Below, piece by piece: positions 1 through 8,944 of a stretch of 64,000 nucleotides of DNA. Where the stretch lies: positions 1,984,001-2,048,000 of the forward strand of contig NZ_CP160205.1 in NCBI RefSeq assembly GCF_041080815.1, written 5' to 3'. Every line of letters starts with the position of its first letter. Positions within the stretch are counted from its first letter, which is position 1. A program made the position numbers and the translations under genes. This DNA is from Mucilaginibacter yixingensis (GTDB lineage Bacteria; Bacteroidota; Bacteroidia; Sphingobacteriales; Sphingobacteriaceae). The notes below the pieces were generated by a model. That model was not told where the DNA came from, made no database searches, and saw only the letters and a program-made list of their open reading frames with translations.

Positions 1-896
1 AAGGCCAGCGGCAGTGCTTTCGACGGCGCTGTAGTAAACCACTCGGGCGCCTGCTGGGCGTCGGCATAAGCAATTACGCGGGCCAGGGGAGTGATGCCCA
101 ACTCATCGGCTTTATCTTTACTCATCAGTACCAATGCCGTGGCGCCATCATTTAAGGTTGAAGCGTTAGCGGCTGTTATGGTTCCGTCTTTTTTAAAGAC
201 TGGCTTGAGTGTTGGAATCTTGTCGAATTTTACATTTTGGACATCCTCGTCTTCTGTCACCAACGTTACTTCACCTTTTTTGTCTTTAATTTCAACCGGA
301 GTAATCTCCTCATTAAAACGCCCTTCGGCTTGTGCTTGTTGCGAGCGCTTGTAGGATTCTATGGCATAAGCGTCTTGTTCCTCGCGACTAATATTACATT
401 CCACCGCGCACAACTCTGCGGCCGAGCCCATGTGGTAATCGTTATAAACATCCCACAGACCGTCTTTTACTAATCCGTCGGTTACCTGGCCGTGACCTAA
501 ACGGTAACCATTGCGGGCCTTATCCAGGTAGTAGGGTACATTGCTCATGCTTTCCATACCACCTGCTACTACAATGTCGTTCTGTCCAAGGGCTATACTT
601 TGTGCCGCCAGCATAATGGCTTTCATGCCCGATGCGCATACTTTATTGATGGTTGTTGCGGGCAGATCCGGTAATCCGGCAAACTTTGCTGCCTGCGTTG
701 CCGGTGCCTGACCTAGGTTGGCCGACATAACGTTGCCGAAATAAACTTCCTGAATCTGATCTGGTTTTAAGCCAGAACGCTCTACAGCGCTTTTTATAGC
801 TATGGCACCTAACTGCGTGGCACTAAGCCCAGACAGTGAACCGCCAAACGCACCAATAGGTGTGCGGGTAGCACTAACAATAACTACGTCTTTCAT
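1..896 (-). CDS. Acetyl-CoA C-acetyltransferase (thiolase), 3' end outside window
   Basis: The frame reads from an ATG at 896 to the left edge of the window without a stop, so about 298 N-terminal residues of a protein that normally has about 390 are visible. It opens with a typical thiolase start (MKDVVIVSATRTPIG). The acylated active-site cysteine sits in NKVCASGMKA at about Cys87, followed by GGMESMSNVPY. Thiolases of this family condense two acetyl-CoA to acetoacetyl-CoA, or cleave 3-ketoacyl-CoA, in the cytosol. The sequence cannot say whether it works in fatty acid breakdown or in biosynthesis. The neighbouring gene is divergent, with about 210 bp between them. Confidence 0.93.
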   Translation of the reverse strand, partial: MKDVVIVSATRTPIGAFGGSLSGLSATQLGAIAIKSAVERSGLKPDQIQEVYFGNVMSANLGQAPATQAAKFAGLPDLPATTINKVCASGMKAIMLAAQSIALGQNDIVVAGGMESMSNVPYYLDKARNGYRLGHGQVTDGLVKDGLWDVYNDYHMGSAAELCAVECNISREEQDAYAIESYKRSQQAQAEGRFNEEITPVEIKDKKGEVTLVTEDEDVQNVKFDKIPTLKPVFKKDGTITAANASTLNDGATALVLMSKDKADELGITPLARVIAYADAQQAPEWFTTAPSKALPLA

Positions 897-1105
897 TTGA
901 GTTTCTTAAGTAATTGGCAATGCAATTTAGGGTTTTTGTGGTAAAGTTAAACCGGCAATAGTTAGTAGTTGATGGAGTTTATTAAGTGAATGGTCGTCTT
1001 ATAAAAATAAATAGATGGCAATCGAAACAATTAATTAACTACTCACTTAATCAACTATTCACCACTCACCAAAAAAGCGTATTTTTGATGGATTTTATCA
1101 TATAA

Positions 1106-3172
1106 ATGGCTACACTAACGGTATCACGCCAAAAGGCATTGCTGCGTAAATACAACCGCAACGTCAAATATTTTATGATGTTGCTGAGTGTTTGTTTAAT
1201 AGTTTGGACGCTGCCCAAGCAAGCCAAATTCAGATATGAATATGAGAAGGGTAGGATCTGGAGTCAGAAAGATCTGATATCGCCCTACAACTTTGCCATC
1301 CTGAAAACCAGTCAGGAAATGGCTGCCGATCAGGAAGCCGCCCTGCGCAGCATTACCCCAATTTATCAGTTAGATGAAAGTGTAGCTAACGATCAACTGA
1401 ACGGCTACAAAAACGATTTTGAGATTAAGTGGCATGATGCGGGTATTAGTGAGCGGTTGAAAGACCGCTATCAGCAAATGGGCTATGATTTGCTGAAAAA
1501 CATTTACGACAAAGGAGTGCTCACGCTGATTGCTAAATACCAGCATGGGAATGAAAACTATCCTATCACCATTCTTGACCACAATGTTGCTACAGATAAA
1601 AATACTGCAGAGACCTACACTCGTGAACATGCTATTGCCTATGCCGGCCAGCAATTGAACGGTTTAAAGGATGCAGACAAGAACTTTTTACTGGGGCTTA
1701 TTCAAAACCGGTTGCAGCAAAATCTTGCTTATGATGATCGGTTGACGGCCCGCCTGGAGAAGGAGGTGTTAGAAGGCCTGTCGCTTACCCGTGGTATGGT
1801 GCAAAAGAATGAGGTAATTGTAGCAAAAGGATCTGTAATAAACGATGATGTTTATCAAAAGCTGGAATCATATAAAAGTGCTTTTGAAGATAATGCCCGC
1901 GTAAACGGTAACCCGTATCTGGTATTACTGGGGCAATTTATGCTGGTAAGCATTGCGGTGGCCTTACTGGTTGTGTTTTTGTACCTGTTTCGTAAAGATA
2001 TTTATCATGACAACCGTTTGGTTGGCCTGATATTACTGGTAGTTACGGCCATGCTGGGCACGCTGTCGTGGTCTATCAAAATCCAGCAGTTTAATATCTA
2101 TTATATACCGTATTGTATCGTTCCTATCATCATCCGCATTTTGTTTGATACGCGCCTGGCGCTCAATATCCACTTGCTGGTGGTGCTGATTGCCGGTTTC
2201 TTTGTACCCAACAGTTTTGAGTTTGCCTATTTTGAAATTACGGCCGGTATGGTATCTATTTATAGTATCAAATACCTTTCACGCCGGGATCAGTTTCTGT
2301 GGTCGGCACTCATCATTACGTTTACCTATTTTGTATCCTTCCTGGGCATTACGTTTATCCGCGAGGGAACTTTTCTGGGGATCGACTGGATGGATTTCTT
2401 TCCGTTTGTGGGTAGCGTGGTGCTTACCTTGCTGGCTTATCCGCTTATCTATGCCTTTGAGCAGGTGTTCCGTATCACCTCAGATATCACACTTATTGAG
2501 CTTACCAATACCAATGCGCCGCTGTTGCGCCAGCTGGCGTTTAATGCACCAGGCACCTTTCAGCACTCGCTGCAAGTGGCTAACCTGGCCGAGAACGCTA
2601 TTTATACTATTGGCGGTAATGCTTTGCTGGTAAGGGCAGGGGCGTTGTACCATGATATAGGTAAGATGGAGAATCCGCTTTATTTTATCGAGAATCAGAG
2701 TTCGGGGTATAACCCGCATGATAAACTCTCGTATGAAGAAAGCGCGCAGATTATCATCCGCCACGTGGTTAACGGTATAGAGATGGCACGTAAAGCTAAA
2801 CTGCCTGAAATTGTGGTCGATTTCATCCGTACGCACCATGGCGATACACGTGTGGATTATTTTTACCAATCGTTCCTCAAAAATTTCCCCGAAAAATTGG
2901 TAGACGAGAAAGTGTTCCGTTATCCAGGGCCTATACCGTTCTCTAAAGAAACAGGCGTGCTGATGCTGGCCGATTCGGTAGAAGCGGCCTCACGCTCGCT
3001 GAAAGAGCCCGATGCGCAGTCTATTAATGATCTGGTAGATCGTATTGTGAGTTACAAGCTAAATCAGGGACAATTGAACGATAGCAACATCACGCTGAAA
3101 GATATTGAGACCATAAAAGCAATCTTTAAAAAGATGCTGATGAGCATTTATCACGTCAGGATTGATTATTAG
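1106..3172 (+). CDS. PgpH-type 7TM-HD phosphohydrolase (probable c-di-AMP phosphodiesterase)
   Basis: This 688-residue membrane protein has the layout of the PgpH/YqfF family. There is one membrane segment near residues 21-37, a roughly 230-residue extracytoplasmic domain, a block of hydrophobic helices at about 275-460, and a cytosolic HD domain at about 485-650. The HD metal-binding motif is YHDIGKM with His516-Asp517, and a later THHGD also fits HD chemistry. Characterised family members hydrolyse cyclic di-AMP to pApA. The substrate here is inferred from the family. It stands alone, divergent from the thiolase and followed by tRNA-Ser. The start fits because the first membrane helix follows directly. 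Confidence 0.9.
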   Translation: MATLTVSRQKALLRKYNRNVKYFMMLLSVCLIVWTLPKQAKFRYEYEKGRIWSQKDLISPYNFAILKTSQEMAADQEAALRSITPIYQLDESVANDQLNGYKNDFEIKWHDAGISERLKDRYQQMGYDLLKNIYDKGVLTLIAKYQHGNENYPITILDHNVATDKNTAETYTREHAIAYAGQQLNGLKDADKNFLLGLIQNRLQQNLAYDDRLTARLEKEVLEGLSLTRGMVQKNEVIVAKGSVINDDVYQKLESYKSAFEDNARVNGNPYLVLLGQFMLVSIAVALLVVFLYLFRKDIYHDNRLVGLILLVVTAMLGTLSWSIKIQQFNIYYIPYCIVPIIIRILFDTRLALNIHLLVVLIAGFFVPNSFEFAYFEITAGMVSIYSIKYLSRRDQFLWSALIITFTYFVSFLGITFIREGTFLGIDWMDFFPFVGSVVLTLLAYPLIYAFEQVFRITSDITLIELTNTNAPLLRQLAFNAPGTFQHSLQVANLAENAIYTIGGNALLVRAGALYHDIGKMENPLYFIENQSSGYNPHDKLSYEESAQIIIRHVVNGIEMARKAKLPEIVVDFIRTHHGDTRVDYFYQSFLKNFPEKLVDEKVFRYPGPIPFSKETGVLMLADSVEAASRSLKEPDAQSINDLVDRIVSYKLNQGQLNDSNITLKDIETIKAIFKKMLMSIYHVRIDY

Positions 3173-3323
3173 TGGTGGATTTTGCGCGATAAATGGAGAA
3201 TGCGGGGGTAAAGAAAAAAATATTTTTCGGAGTAGTACTGGAGTAAAATACTGAAAACCAACCACTCACTTCACCAACTGAAATTAACTCAAAAAACTAT
3301 CGCCTAAAAAAGAAAAAATTGTT

Positions 3324-3352
3324 TTGACGGGTGTGCCTAATTACTATATTTG
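3324..3352 (+). promoter_or_regulatory. Bacteroidota-type promoter of tRNA-Ser
   Basis: TTGAC at 3324-3328 and TATATTTG at 3345-3352 match the Bacteroidota -33 (TTG) and -7 (TAnnTTTG) elements, with about 18 bp between them. The tRNA begins 32 bp downstream. The assignment is by consensus only. Confidence 0.7.
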
Positions 3353-3383
3353 CAAACCCAAAAACGAAACACGTTTTTAAAAC

Positions 3384-3473
3384 GGTGAGGTGCCTGAGAG
3401 GCCGAAAGGATCAGTTTGCTAAACTGACGTACGGGAAACTGTACCGAGGGTTCGAATCCCTCCCTCACCGCCA
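3384..3473 (+). tRNA. tRNA-Ser (anticodon GCT)
   Basis: The acceptor stem GGTGAGG (3384-3390) pairs with CCTCACC (3463-3469), followed by discriminator G and an encoded CCA. The anticodon stem TCAGT/ACTGA encloses the loop TTGCTAA, giving anticodon GCT at 3418-3420. A long variable arm and a GGGTTCGAATCCC T arm follow, as expected for a class II serine tRNA. An integrase gene lies 250 bp downstream in the same direction, so this tRNA is a plausible integration target. Confidence 0.97.
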
Positions 3474-3494
3474 GATAATCAATCAAAAACTATC

Positions 3495-3528
3495 AAAAGC
3501 CTGTAAATCATGTATTTACAGGCTTTTT
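3495..3528 (+). terminator. Rho-independent terminator after tRNA-Ser
   Basis: AAAAGCCTGTAAAT and its complement GTATTTACAGGCTTTT form a GC-containing hairpin followed by a T run, 22 bp after the tRNA. Confidence 0.85.
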
Positions 3529-3569
3529 TGTTTTAACGAAAACGTCAAAATATGTCCGGATTCGCATAG

Positions 3570-3622
3570 TTTTAGTGCGTCATTCAGTGCGTCTTTTCTG
3601 CGAGAAAAAAGACGCACTAAAA
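3570..3622. repeat. Nested inverted and direct repeats between tRNA-Ser and integrase
   Basis: TTTTAGTGCGTC (3570-3581) is repeated inverted as GACGCACTAAAA (3611-3622). The core AGTGCGTC also occurs directly repeated at 3586-3593. The inner copy and the right arm form a second imperfect hairpin. The position, between the likely target tRNA and the integrase, suits integrase binding sites or an attachment-site arm. A strong hairpin that shields the integrase from read-through is the alternative. Confidence 0.6.
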
Positions 3623-3721
3623 CAGGGGTAACTTGTTGATTCACATCTAGTTCATTTCGTGAACATCTTGTAACTCAATAGCTGCATTTCGATATTTATT
3701 AACCATTTAATTGATGTCGTT

Positions 3722-4981
3722 ATGTTAGAGAACAGCTTTGGTTTATTGTTTTTTCTGAAAAAGCCAAGAAATTATGAAAGAGGCCCGATGTATGTCTATC
3801 TCAGAATTACGGTAGACGGGGTGCCAAAGGAAATGTCCGCCAAGCGGAATTGGGAACCATCCCGTTGGGATGCGAAAAAAAACCGGGCGCTCGGAACGAA
3901 GGAGGATGCCCGGGCATTGAACGAATACCTGGATATACTTCAAAACAAGGTTTATGCAGCTAAAAAAGATCTTGTTGAACAGGGAAAGGTAATTACATCA
4001 TTGCAACTGATTGATATATTGTCGGGCAATGAGCAACGCAAACGCGGCCTGATGGCGCTATTCAAGAAGCACAATGATGATATGGAAAAGATGATCGGAA
4101 AAGGAGTGGCCAAAGGTACATGGACAAATTTTAATACGAGTTACAAGCACACTACAGCCTACTTGCGTTCGCAATACCAGATGGATGAAATTAACATCCT
4201 CGCGCTTGATCTGGAGTTTATTAAAGGTTTGTACCATTGGTATCGAACAATCAAAAATCTCGGGCATAACAGTGCGCTTAAGAATATTGCTAATATGAAG
4301 AAGATCGTTATCTCTTGTGTAGATAACGCTTGGCTGAGGTCTGACCCTTTTGTGAAATTTGACGAGACAAGGGAAGAAGTCGACACCACTTTCCTGATCA
4401 AAGAAGAAATTCAGGCGATCGCTGAAAAGGAGATCCCTAATGAGAGACTCAGCCGGGTTCGCGACGTTTTTATCTTTTGCTGTTTTACAGGCCTTGCTTT
4501 CGCTGACGTCAAAAAGCTAAAAAAATCAGAAGTATCTATCGGAGTTGACGGTGAATTAAGGGTTTATAAAGGACGACAGAAAACCGGCACACCGTCATTA
4601 ATACCCCTGCTGCCCATCACTAAGACTATTTTGAAGAAGTATAAAGGAGATCCTGAATGTATCGCAAAAGATCAGATGCTTCCTGTTCTGTCCAATCAAA
4701 AATATAACAGTTATCTAAAAGAGATCGCAACGATCTGCGGTATTCAAAAAGATTTGAAAACGCACGTAGCAAGACATACGTTTGGTACTACCGTAACATT
4801 GGCTAACAAAGTTCCTTTAGAGTCTATTAAGGATATGATGGGACATAAGAGTATGCGGCAAACTTTGCATTACGCGAAAATCACTGGCATGAAGATCAAT
4901 GAGGATATGGCTGAACTAAAAAAGCGGCTTACAAAGACGAAATTTATTAGTGATGAACAGATAGCCGGAAAAAAGAACTGA
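3722..4981 (+). CDS. Tyrosine recombinase/integrase, IntDOT-like
   Basis: This 419-residue site-specific recombinase has the usual three parts: an arm-binding N-terminus (about 1-100, with KKPRNYERGPMYVYLRIT), a SAM-like core-binding domain (about 105-205) and a catalytic domain (about 215-400). The conserved HxxR is at His348-Arg351 (HVARHTFG), the following box contains MMGHKSM, and the nucleophile is Tyr384 in HYAKI. The box that normally holds the first catalytic arginine reads CFTGLAFADVKKL, so that arginine is absent. The same substitution is known in the IntDOT group of Bacteroidota element integrases. It probably integrated and excised a small element at the upstream tRNA-Ser. Confidence 0.93.
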   Translation: MLENSFGLLFFLKKPRNYERGPMYVYLRITVDGVPKEMSAKRNWEPSRWDAKKNRALGTKEDARALNEYLDILQNKVYAAKKDLVEQGKVITSLQLIDILSGNEQRKRGLMALFKKHNDDMEKMIGKGVAKGTWTNFNTSYKHTTAYLRSQYQMDEINILALDLEFIKGLYHWYRTIKNLGHNSALKNIANMKKIVISCVDNAWLRSDPFVKFDETREEVDTTFLIKEEIQAIAEKEIPNERLSRVRDVFIFCCFTGLAFADVKKLKKSEVSIGVDGELRVYKGRQKTGTPSLIPLLPITKTILKKYKGDPECIAKDQMLPVLSNQKYNSYLKEIATICGIQKDLKTHVARHTFGTTVTLANKVPLESIKDMMGHKSMRQTLHYAKITGMKINEDMAELKKRLTKTKFISDEQIAGKKN

Positions 4982-5007
4982 TATCTCAATAACAGAAATC
5001 CCGACAG

Positions 5008-5028
5008 AGCCCCTTTTGGGGCTTTTTT
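5008..5028 (+). terminator. Terminator after integrase
   Basis: AGCCCC-TTTT-GGGGCT is followed by a run of T, 27 bp after the integrase stop codon. Confidence 0.85.
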
Positions 5029-5113
5029 GTTTTTCAGCGTCTGATTTTTATCGGTACTTCCGAAAAGCTGGTGAAATCATTTAGCGAAATGCGTGGAGCT
5101 TTGAAAAAAAATT

Positions 5114-5377
5114 ATGGCAGTTGAGATTATCACAAGGGAAGATCTTGAAGTATTTAAGAAAGACCTGATCAATGAAATAAAAAAGCTTCTTGGCCGTGAA
5201 AGGTCTACTGATTCAGAATGGATCAGGAGTAATCAGGTTAGGAAAATGTTAAATATTTCACCGAACACCTTACAAAATTTGAGAGTTGCCGGTAGCTTGA
5301 AATATACCAAAGTTGGGGGAATCTTCTATTACAAAAAAGCTGATATCGACTCTATTATGGAAAGGGGAGACCGATGA
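5114..5377 (+). CDS. Small helix-turn-helix protein (excisionase-like)
   Basis: This 87-residue basic protein has a charged helical N-terminus followed by a helix-turn-helix domain of the MerR/excisionase type (IRSNQVRKMLNISPNTLQNL, then a wing ending KVGGIFYYKKADID). Proteins like this commonly follow integrases in Bacteroidota integrative elements and act as recombination directionality factors or local regulators. Its stop overlaps the next start in an ATGA, so the two are translationally coupled. Its role here is inferred from family and position. Confidence 0.8.
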   Translation: MAVEIITREDLEVFKKDLINEIKKLLGRERSTDSEWIRSNQVRKMLNISPNTLQNLRVAGSLKYTKVGGIFYYKKADIDSIMERGDR

Positions 5378-5655
5378 CAGTTGATCGTGAATTTAAAAGA
5401 TTTATAGAAAAGCAAGACGCTGATCGATGCCTTACAACACTTCATTTTACACTCTATATGATATTGTTATACTTGTGGAAAGAAAGGGGATGCCAGGGCT
5501 CTTTCCGGATTACTAGAGCGGAAGTAATGAGGCTCGCAAAGATCAAATCAATAGCGAGTTATCATAAAATTCTAAAAGATCTGATTGGCCTTGGCTATCT
5601 TGTTTATCGCCCTTCCTATAATAGATTAATGGGCAGCGTAGTGATACTGAAATGA
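5374..5655 (+). CDS. Small winged-helix-like protein of the mobile remnant
   Basis: This 93-residue protein shows a predicted helical domain with KSIASYHKILKDLIGLGYLVYRPSYNR, which reads like a winged-helix recognition helix and wing. It starts inside the stop codon of the upstream excisionase-like gene (ATGA). Proteins of this sort accompany excisionase-like genes in Bacteroidota mobile elements. No enzymatic motif is visible and I cannot assign a specific function. Confidence 0.65.
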   Translation: MTVDREFKRFIEKQDADRCLTTLHFTLYMILLYLWKERGCQGSFRITRAEVMRLAKIKSIASYHKILKDLIGLGYLVYRPSYNRLMGSVVILK

Positions 5656-5735
5656 AAGTAATAGATTTAGACGGCAAGAAGATTTGGACTTCCAGGAGTG
5701 ATTGCACCTTGGTTTTTGCAGATAAGATATTTTGA
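5652..5735 (+). CDS. Possible 27-residue coupled peptide
   Basis: An ATG overlaps the TGA of the previous gene (ATGA at 5652-5655) and opens a 27-codon frame, MKVIDLDGKKIW...ADKIF, ending in TGA. This repeats the coupling between the two genes before it. It could be a short element protein or the start of a decayed longer gene. I do not recognise it. Confidence 0.3.
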   Translation: MKVIDLDGKKIWTSRSDCTLVFADKIF

Positions 5736-6026
5736 GCATAATGTATAACAAACTTACCGGGCTTTCTTTGAACCGAAAATTATGATATTTCAAAGGTTTT
5801 TACGATCGTCTGCCATACCGATGGGGAGCAATCATTTGAACAGCTTTTGGAATTTTTAGAGCTTTTTGCGAGGGTGCTCAATAATAGAAAATGATCTGAT
5901 GTAAAGGGATTAGAGTGTAGAGGATATTTGATTATCTAAATCTAAGAGGTGGAACAGTAGTCGCTAGTTGTTGTTTATTAGTAAGTGAAAATCAGTTAGT
6001 TAATCGATGTTGGAATTGCCAACATA
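5736..6026. other. AT-rich spacer without recognisable gene
   Basis: About 290 bp of low-GC sequence with stops in all frames lies between the mobile remnant and the decayed regulator. No hairpin, promoter pair or att repeat matching the tRNA-Ser 3' end was found. Confidence 0.5.
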
Positions 6027-6430
6027 TCAATGTTGTTTTTTGTTTTGACCTGAGTTGCCTGGCGTTTTGTGATAGGTTGAAGGAGAAAAGCCGAACTGTG
6101 TTTTAAAGCATCGCCTAAAGTAATCGGCATCAGCAAATCCTATTTATAGCACACGTCGAAAACATTGTTTTTCTTTGAGCTGAGTAATTCCTGCGCCCTT
6201 GTCGACCTGATTTGCCTGACGAGATCAACAGTACTTTAGCCGGTTAATGTCTTCATCTTTCGATAAAGCTGACATTGGCTCAGTCCCACTTTATAGCCGA
6301 TGTCCTGTATGCTCATAGTTGAGTGGGCCATACGCTGATCGATGAAATCCAACACCATCTTCAGTAGCTTTTCGTCCGCGAATCCGGAACGATAGCTCTC
6401 GTAACAGTCGAAAGACGAACTTTGGGTATG
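6027..6430 (-). pseudogene. Decayed AraC-type regulator C-terminus
   Basis: On the minus strand an AraC helix-turn-helix can be read in pieces. FIDQRMAHSTMSIQDIGYKVGLSQCQLYRKMKTLTG ends at an in-frame TAA near 6235. The same frame continues after the stop as STVDLVRQIRSTRAQELL. A frameshift then leads to GFADADYFRRCFKTQFGFSPSTYHKTPG, ending at the TGA at 6027. This is the DNA-binding end of an AraC or hybrid two-component (HTCS) regulator, and KMKTLTG is typical of HTCS proteins. It has at least one stop and one frameshift and lacks any receiver or sensor part, so it cannot be functional. It lies next to the enzymes such a regulator would control. Confidence 0.75.
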
Positions 6431-6658
6431 CACTTGACGTGAAAAGACATTGCCTATCAGTGTGACATCTTTAAAAATACCACCACCCATTTGGCCCGGC
6501 ACACTTTTGCCAAAACAGTATCCCCGATGGGGGCGCAATTTGCTTTGAGCTTGACTCTCCGTTCTTTGTGGATTGGAGTTACGAAAAAGAATAAAAAAGC
6601 AATGAAATTGAGTATGGATTCAAAAGATTGCTGTCTTTTAACCAATTTGTCTTTTACT

Positions 6659-8944
6659 ATGAACCGACGTGTTTTCTTGAAAAATGGAAGTCTTGCCTTA
6701 GCAGGTGTAGCTGCTTTCCGCTCATTTGGAGCTTATGGTTTTGATAATGGTGGGTTGCCCCATTCGGAACGCATTCGTTACGATGCGATGTGTTTGACAA
6801 TCGATGAAAAAGATACTTTTATCTATAGCGGTGCGTTTCATTATTTCCGCTGTCCAAAGGAACTCTGGCGCGATCGTTTTCAAAAAATTAAAGAAGCCCA
6901 TTTCAATACAGTTGAAACTTACACGCCCTGGAACTGGCACGAACGATTAATGCCTGATTCTCCCAGAGATTTTTCAAAAATTGAAAAATTAAAGGATCTG
7001 GACGAATGGTTGACCATGGCAGAAGAGTTTGGTTTCAACGTGATTGTTAGGCCCGGCCCCTATATCTGTGCAGAATGGGATAATGGAGGGTTTCCTTTAT
7101 GGCTGAGCGCACTGAAAACGCCGGCCAAACCACTACACCCAGATGGCTGGATGCGGTCGGACGATCCGATTTTTTTAATGTGGACGAAACATTGGTTTGA
7201 TGCGGTATGCCCAATTATCGCGAAACACCAGATCACGCGGAAGGCGCCAGGTAAGCCAGGTGTTATTTTGTTTCAATTGGAAAATGAATATGATTCGGCA
7301 AGTTTTGCTGATGATATAAAAATTGGTCAGCTCAAGGCGCTTGCGCGCTTTGCACGAGCTGGCGGGATTGATGTGCCCTTCATTACTTGCTGGACAAAAC
7401 AAGTTCGAGGATCCAAAGATCCGATACTTCAGCAGATTTTTGACAGCTGTAACTTTTACCCACGCTGGAACGTGACCAAAGAACTTGGCAAAGAAATTCC
7501 AAAATTGCGCAGAGAGCAGCCTAACGCCCCTTTGTCCACAACTGAACTTCAGGGTGGCTGGCTGTCGGTAGTGGGCGGTAAATTGAGCGATCAACAGGAG
7601 GGGCTCACCGCTACACAGATTCAGAATATCACGCTTTGTGCCTGGCAGATGGGCGAGACGATCACCAATTATTATATGTTGTTTGGAGGTACCAATTTCG
7701 ACGACTGGGGAGGTTATAACATTACTACCACCTATGATTACGCTGCACCGATCCGGGAACATGGGGGTGTTGATGCACGTTACCAAAGCGTTAAGGCGCT
7801 TGGTGAAATGATCCGGGAACATGGGGAGAAACTTGTACGTGCTCGCTTGGTCGAAGTGAATTCGAAGACTACACATGACGATGTGACGGTAGCAGAGCGT
7901 CAGGCCTCCGATGGCAGTCGCTATTTCTTTGTTCGGACTGACAATCACAGTGGCCGAAGTACCGGACTAGCTGAGGTAAAAGAGCAAGGTGGCGCGGAGT
8001 TTTCATTCGAATATGATCTGGAGGCTTTTGGCTCATTGGTACTTTACCTGCCGGCCGGTGAGACCGATACCCGTAAGGGAGAATGGCTGCCCAAACCTGC
8101 ACCAGCAGTTAAGCGCCCAACTGATTTATCATCATCAGTTCAGGTCAAAAACCTGGAACGGCTCACCGATCCGGTGCCATCCGCCTGGACATCGCTTAAA
8201 CCGAATGAACTGATCGAGGCGCATGCGGTGCTGGATAGTCACTTTATATACTACCGCATTCGCGGCAATGCTGGTGCAACTATAGATATAGAGGTCCAGC
8301 CAAAAGACGAGATCTCCGGTAGTGCTGGCGCGAAGATGCTACCTGTAACCGTCAGCCCGGATCATAAACATTTTAGTTTTACGCTGCCTCCGGATGCCAA
8401 CGAACTGATAGTGATTCATGATAAACACGGCCATCGTAACGGACCGAAAGGGATGGAAACAGGTGGGACTTACGGTCTGTTGTCTGTTAAAGGAGCAAAT
8501 GACAGTGTGCCGTTGCAATTTGCACAAGGTGGATCATTGGGCAAAGAGCGTACCGTCGGTGAAGCTATTTCACGTGGGGCAACAGGTATAGGTCATGGCT
8601 GGAAGCCTGCAACCTTTAAGCAAAGTCTCGGTTCTGTTCCACAATCGCTGCTGACCTGGTATCGAATGCAGTTCGAGTTGCCAACACCAAAGCCAGGCGT
8701 TTGGGTGCCATGGCATTTGCATTTAGAGGCGATGGGCAATGGCTTCATATATATTAATGGTCAATGTCTGGGGCGCTACTGGCAAGTTGGCCCGCAGCAT
8801 GATTTCTACATTCCGGAAACATGGTTAAATTATGGTGTCGGAAAAGTTAATACGATCGCTTTGAATCTACGACCACTTGACAAAGATGTGTGCATCCAGG
8901 ATGTTCAAATTGTTCCGGACAATGCTTTTGCAGAATTTCGTTAA
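6659..8944 (+). CDS. GH35 beta-galactosidase with Tat-like signal
   Basis: The protein has 761 residues from the ATG at 6659. That start is preferred over in-frame upstream codons because MNRRVFLKNGSLALAG directly gives a twin-arginine-type export signal. The GH35 fold is clear: GAFHYFRCPKELWRDRF, the RPGPYICAEWDNGGFP block with Glu139, the acid/base Glu210 in LENEYDS, and the probable nucleophile Glu296 in TTELQGGW. A C-terminal beta-sandwich (about 600-761, with NGFIYINGQCLGRYWQVGPQ) matches the jelly-roll of this family. GH35 enzymes remove terminal beta-galactose from galactans, arabinogalactan or xyloglucan side chains. It is the first enzyme of the locus. The upstream 150 bp overlaps sequence next to the decayed AraC gene. 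Confidence 0.93.
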   Translation: MNRRVFLKNGSLALAGVAAFRSFGAYGFDNGGLPHSERIRYDAMCLTIDEKDTFIYSGAFHYFRCPKELWRDRFQKIKEAHFNTVETYTPWNWHERLMPDSPRDFSKIEKLKDLDEWLTMAEEFGFNVIVRPGPYICAEWDNGGFPLWLSALKTPAKPLHPDGWMRSDDPIFLMWTKHWFDAVCPIIAKHQITRKAPGKPGVILFQLENEYDSASFADDIKIGQLKALARFARAGGIDVPFITCWTKQVRGSKDPILQQIFDSCNFYPRWNVTKELGKEIPKLRREQPNAPLSTTELQGGWLSVVGGKLSDQQEGLTATQIQNITLCAWQMGETITNYYMLFGGTNFDDWGGYNITTTYDYAAPIREHGGVDARYQSVKALGEMIREHGEKLVRARLVEVNSKTTHDDVTVAERQASDGSRYFFVRTDNHSGRSTGLAEVKEQGGAEFSFEYDLEAFGSLVLYLPAGETDTRKGEWLPKPAPAVKRPTDLSSSVQVKNLERLTDPVPSAWTSLKPNELIEAHAVLDSHFIYYRIRGNAGATIDIEVQPKDEISGSAGAKMLPVTVSPDHKHFSFTLPPDANELIVIHDKHGHRNGPKGMETGGTYGLLSVKGANDSVPLQFAQGGSLGKERTVGEAISRGATGIGHGWKPATFKQSLGSVPQSLLTWYRMQFELPTPKPGVWVPWHLHLEAMGNGFIYINGQCLGRYWQVGPQHDFYIPETWLNYGVGKVNTIALNLRPLDKDVCIQDVQIVPDNAFAEFR

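Noticed and set aside
3331..3639. Open frame running across tRNA-Ser
   Set aside because: It covers a perfect tRNA and its terminator; not a protein gene.
7175..7948. 257-codon open frame on the minus strand inside the GH35 gene
   Set aside because: The plus frame is a complete GH35 enzyme with catalytic residues; the antisense frame has no recognisable domain.
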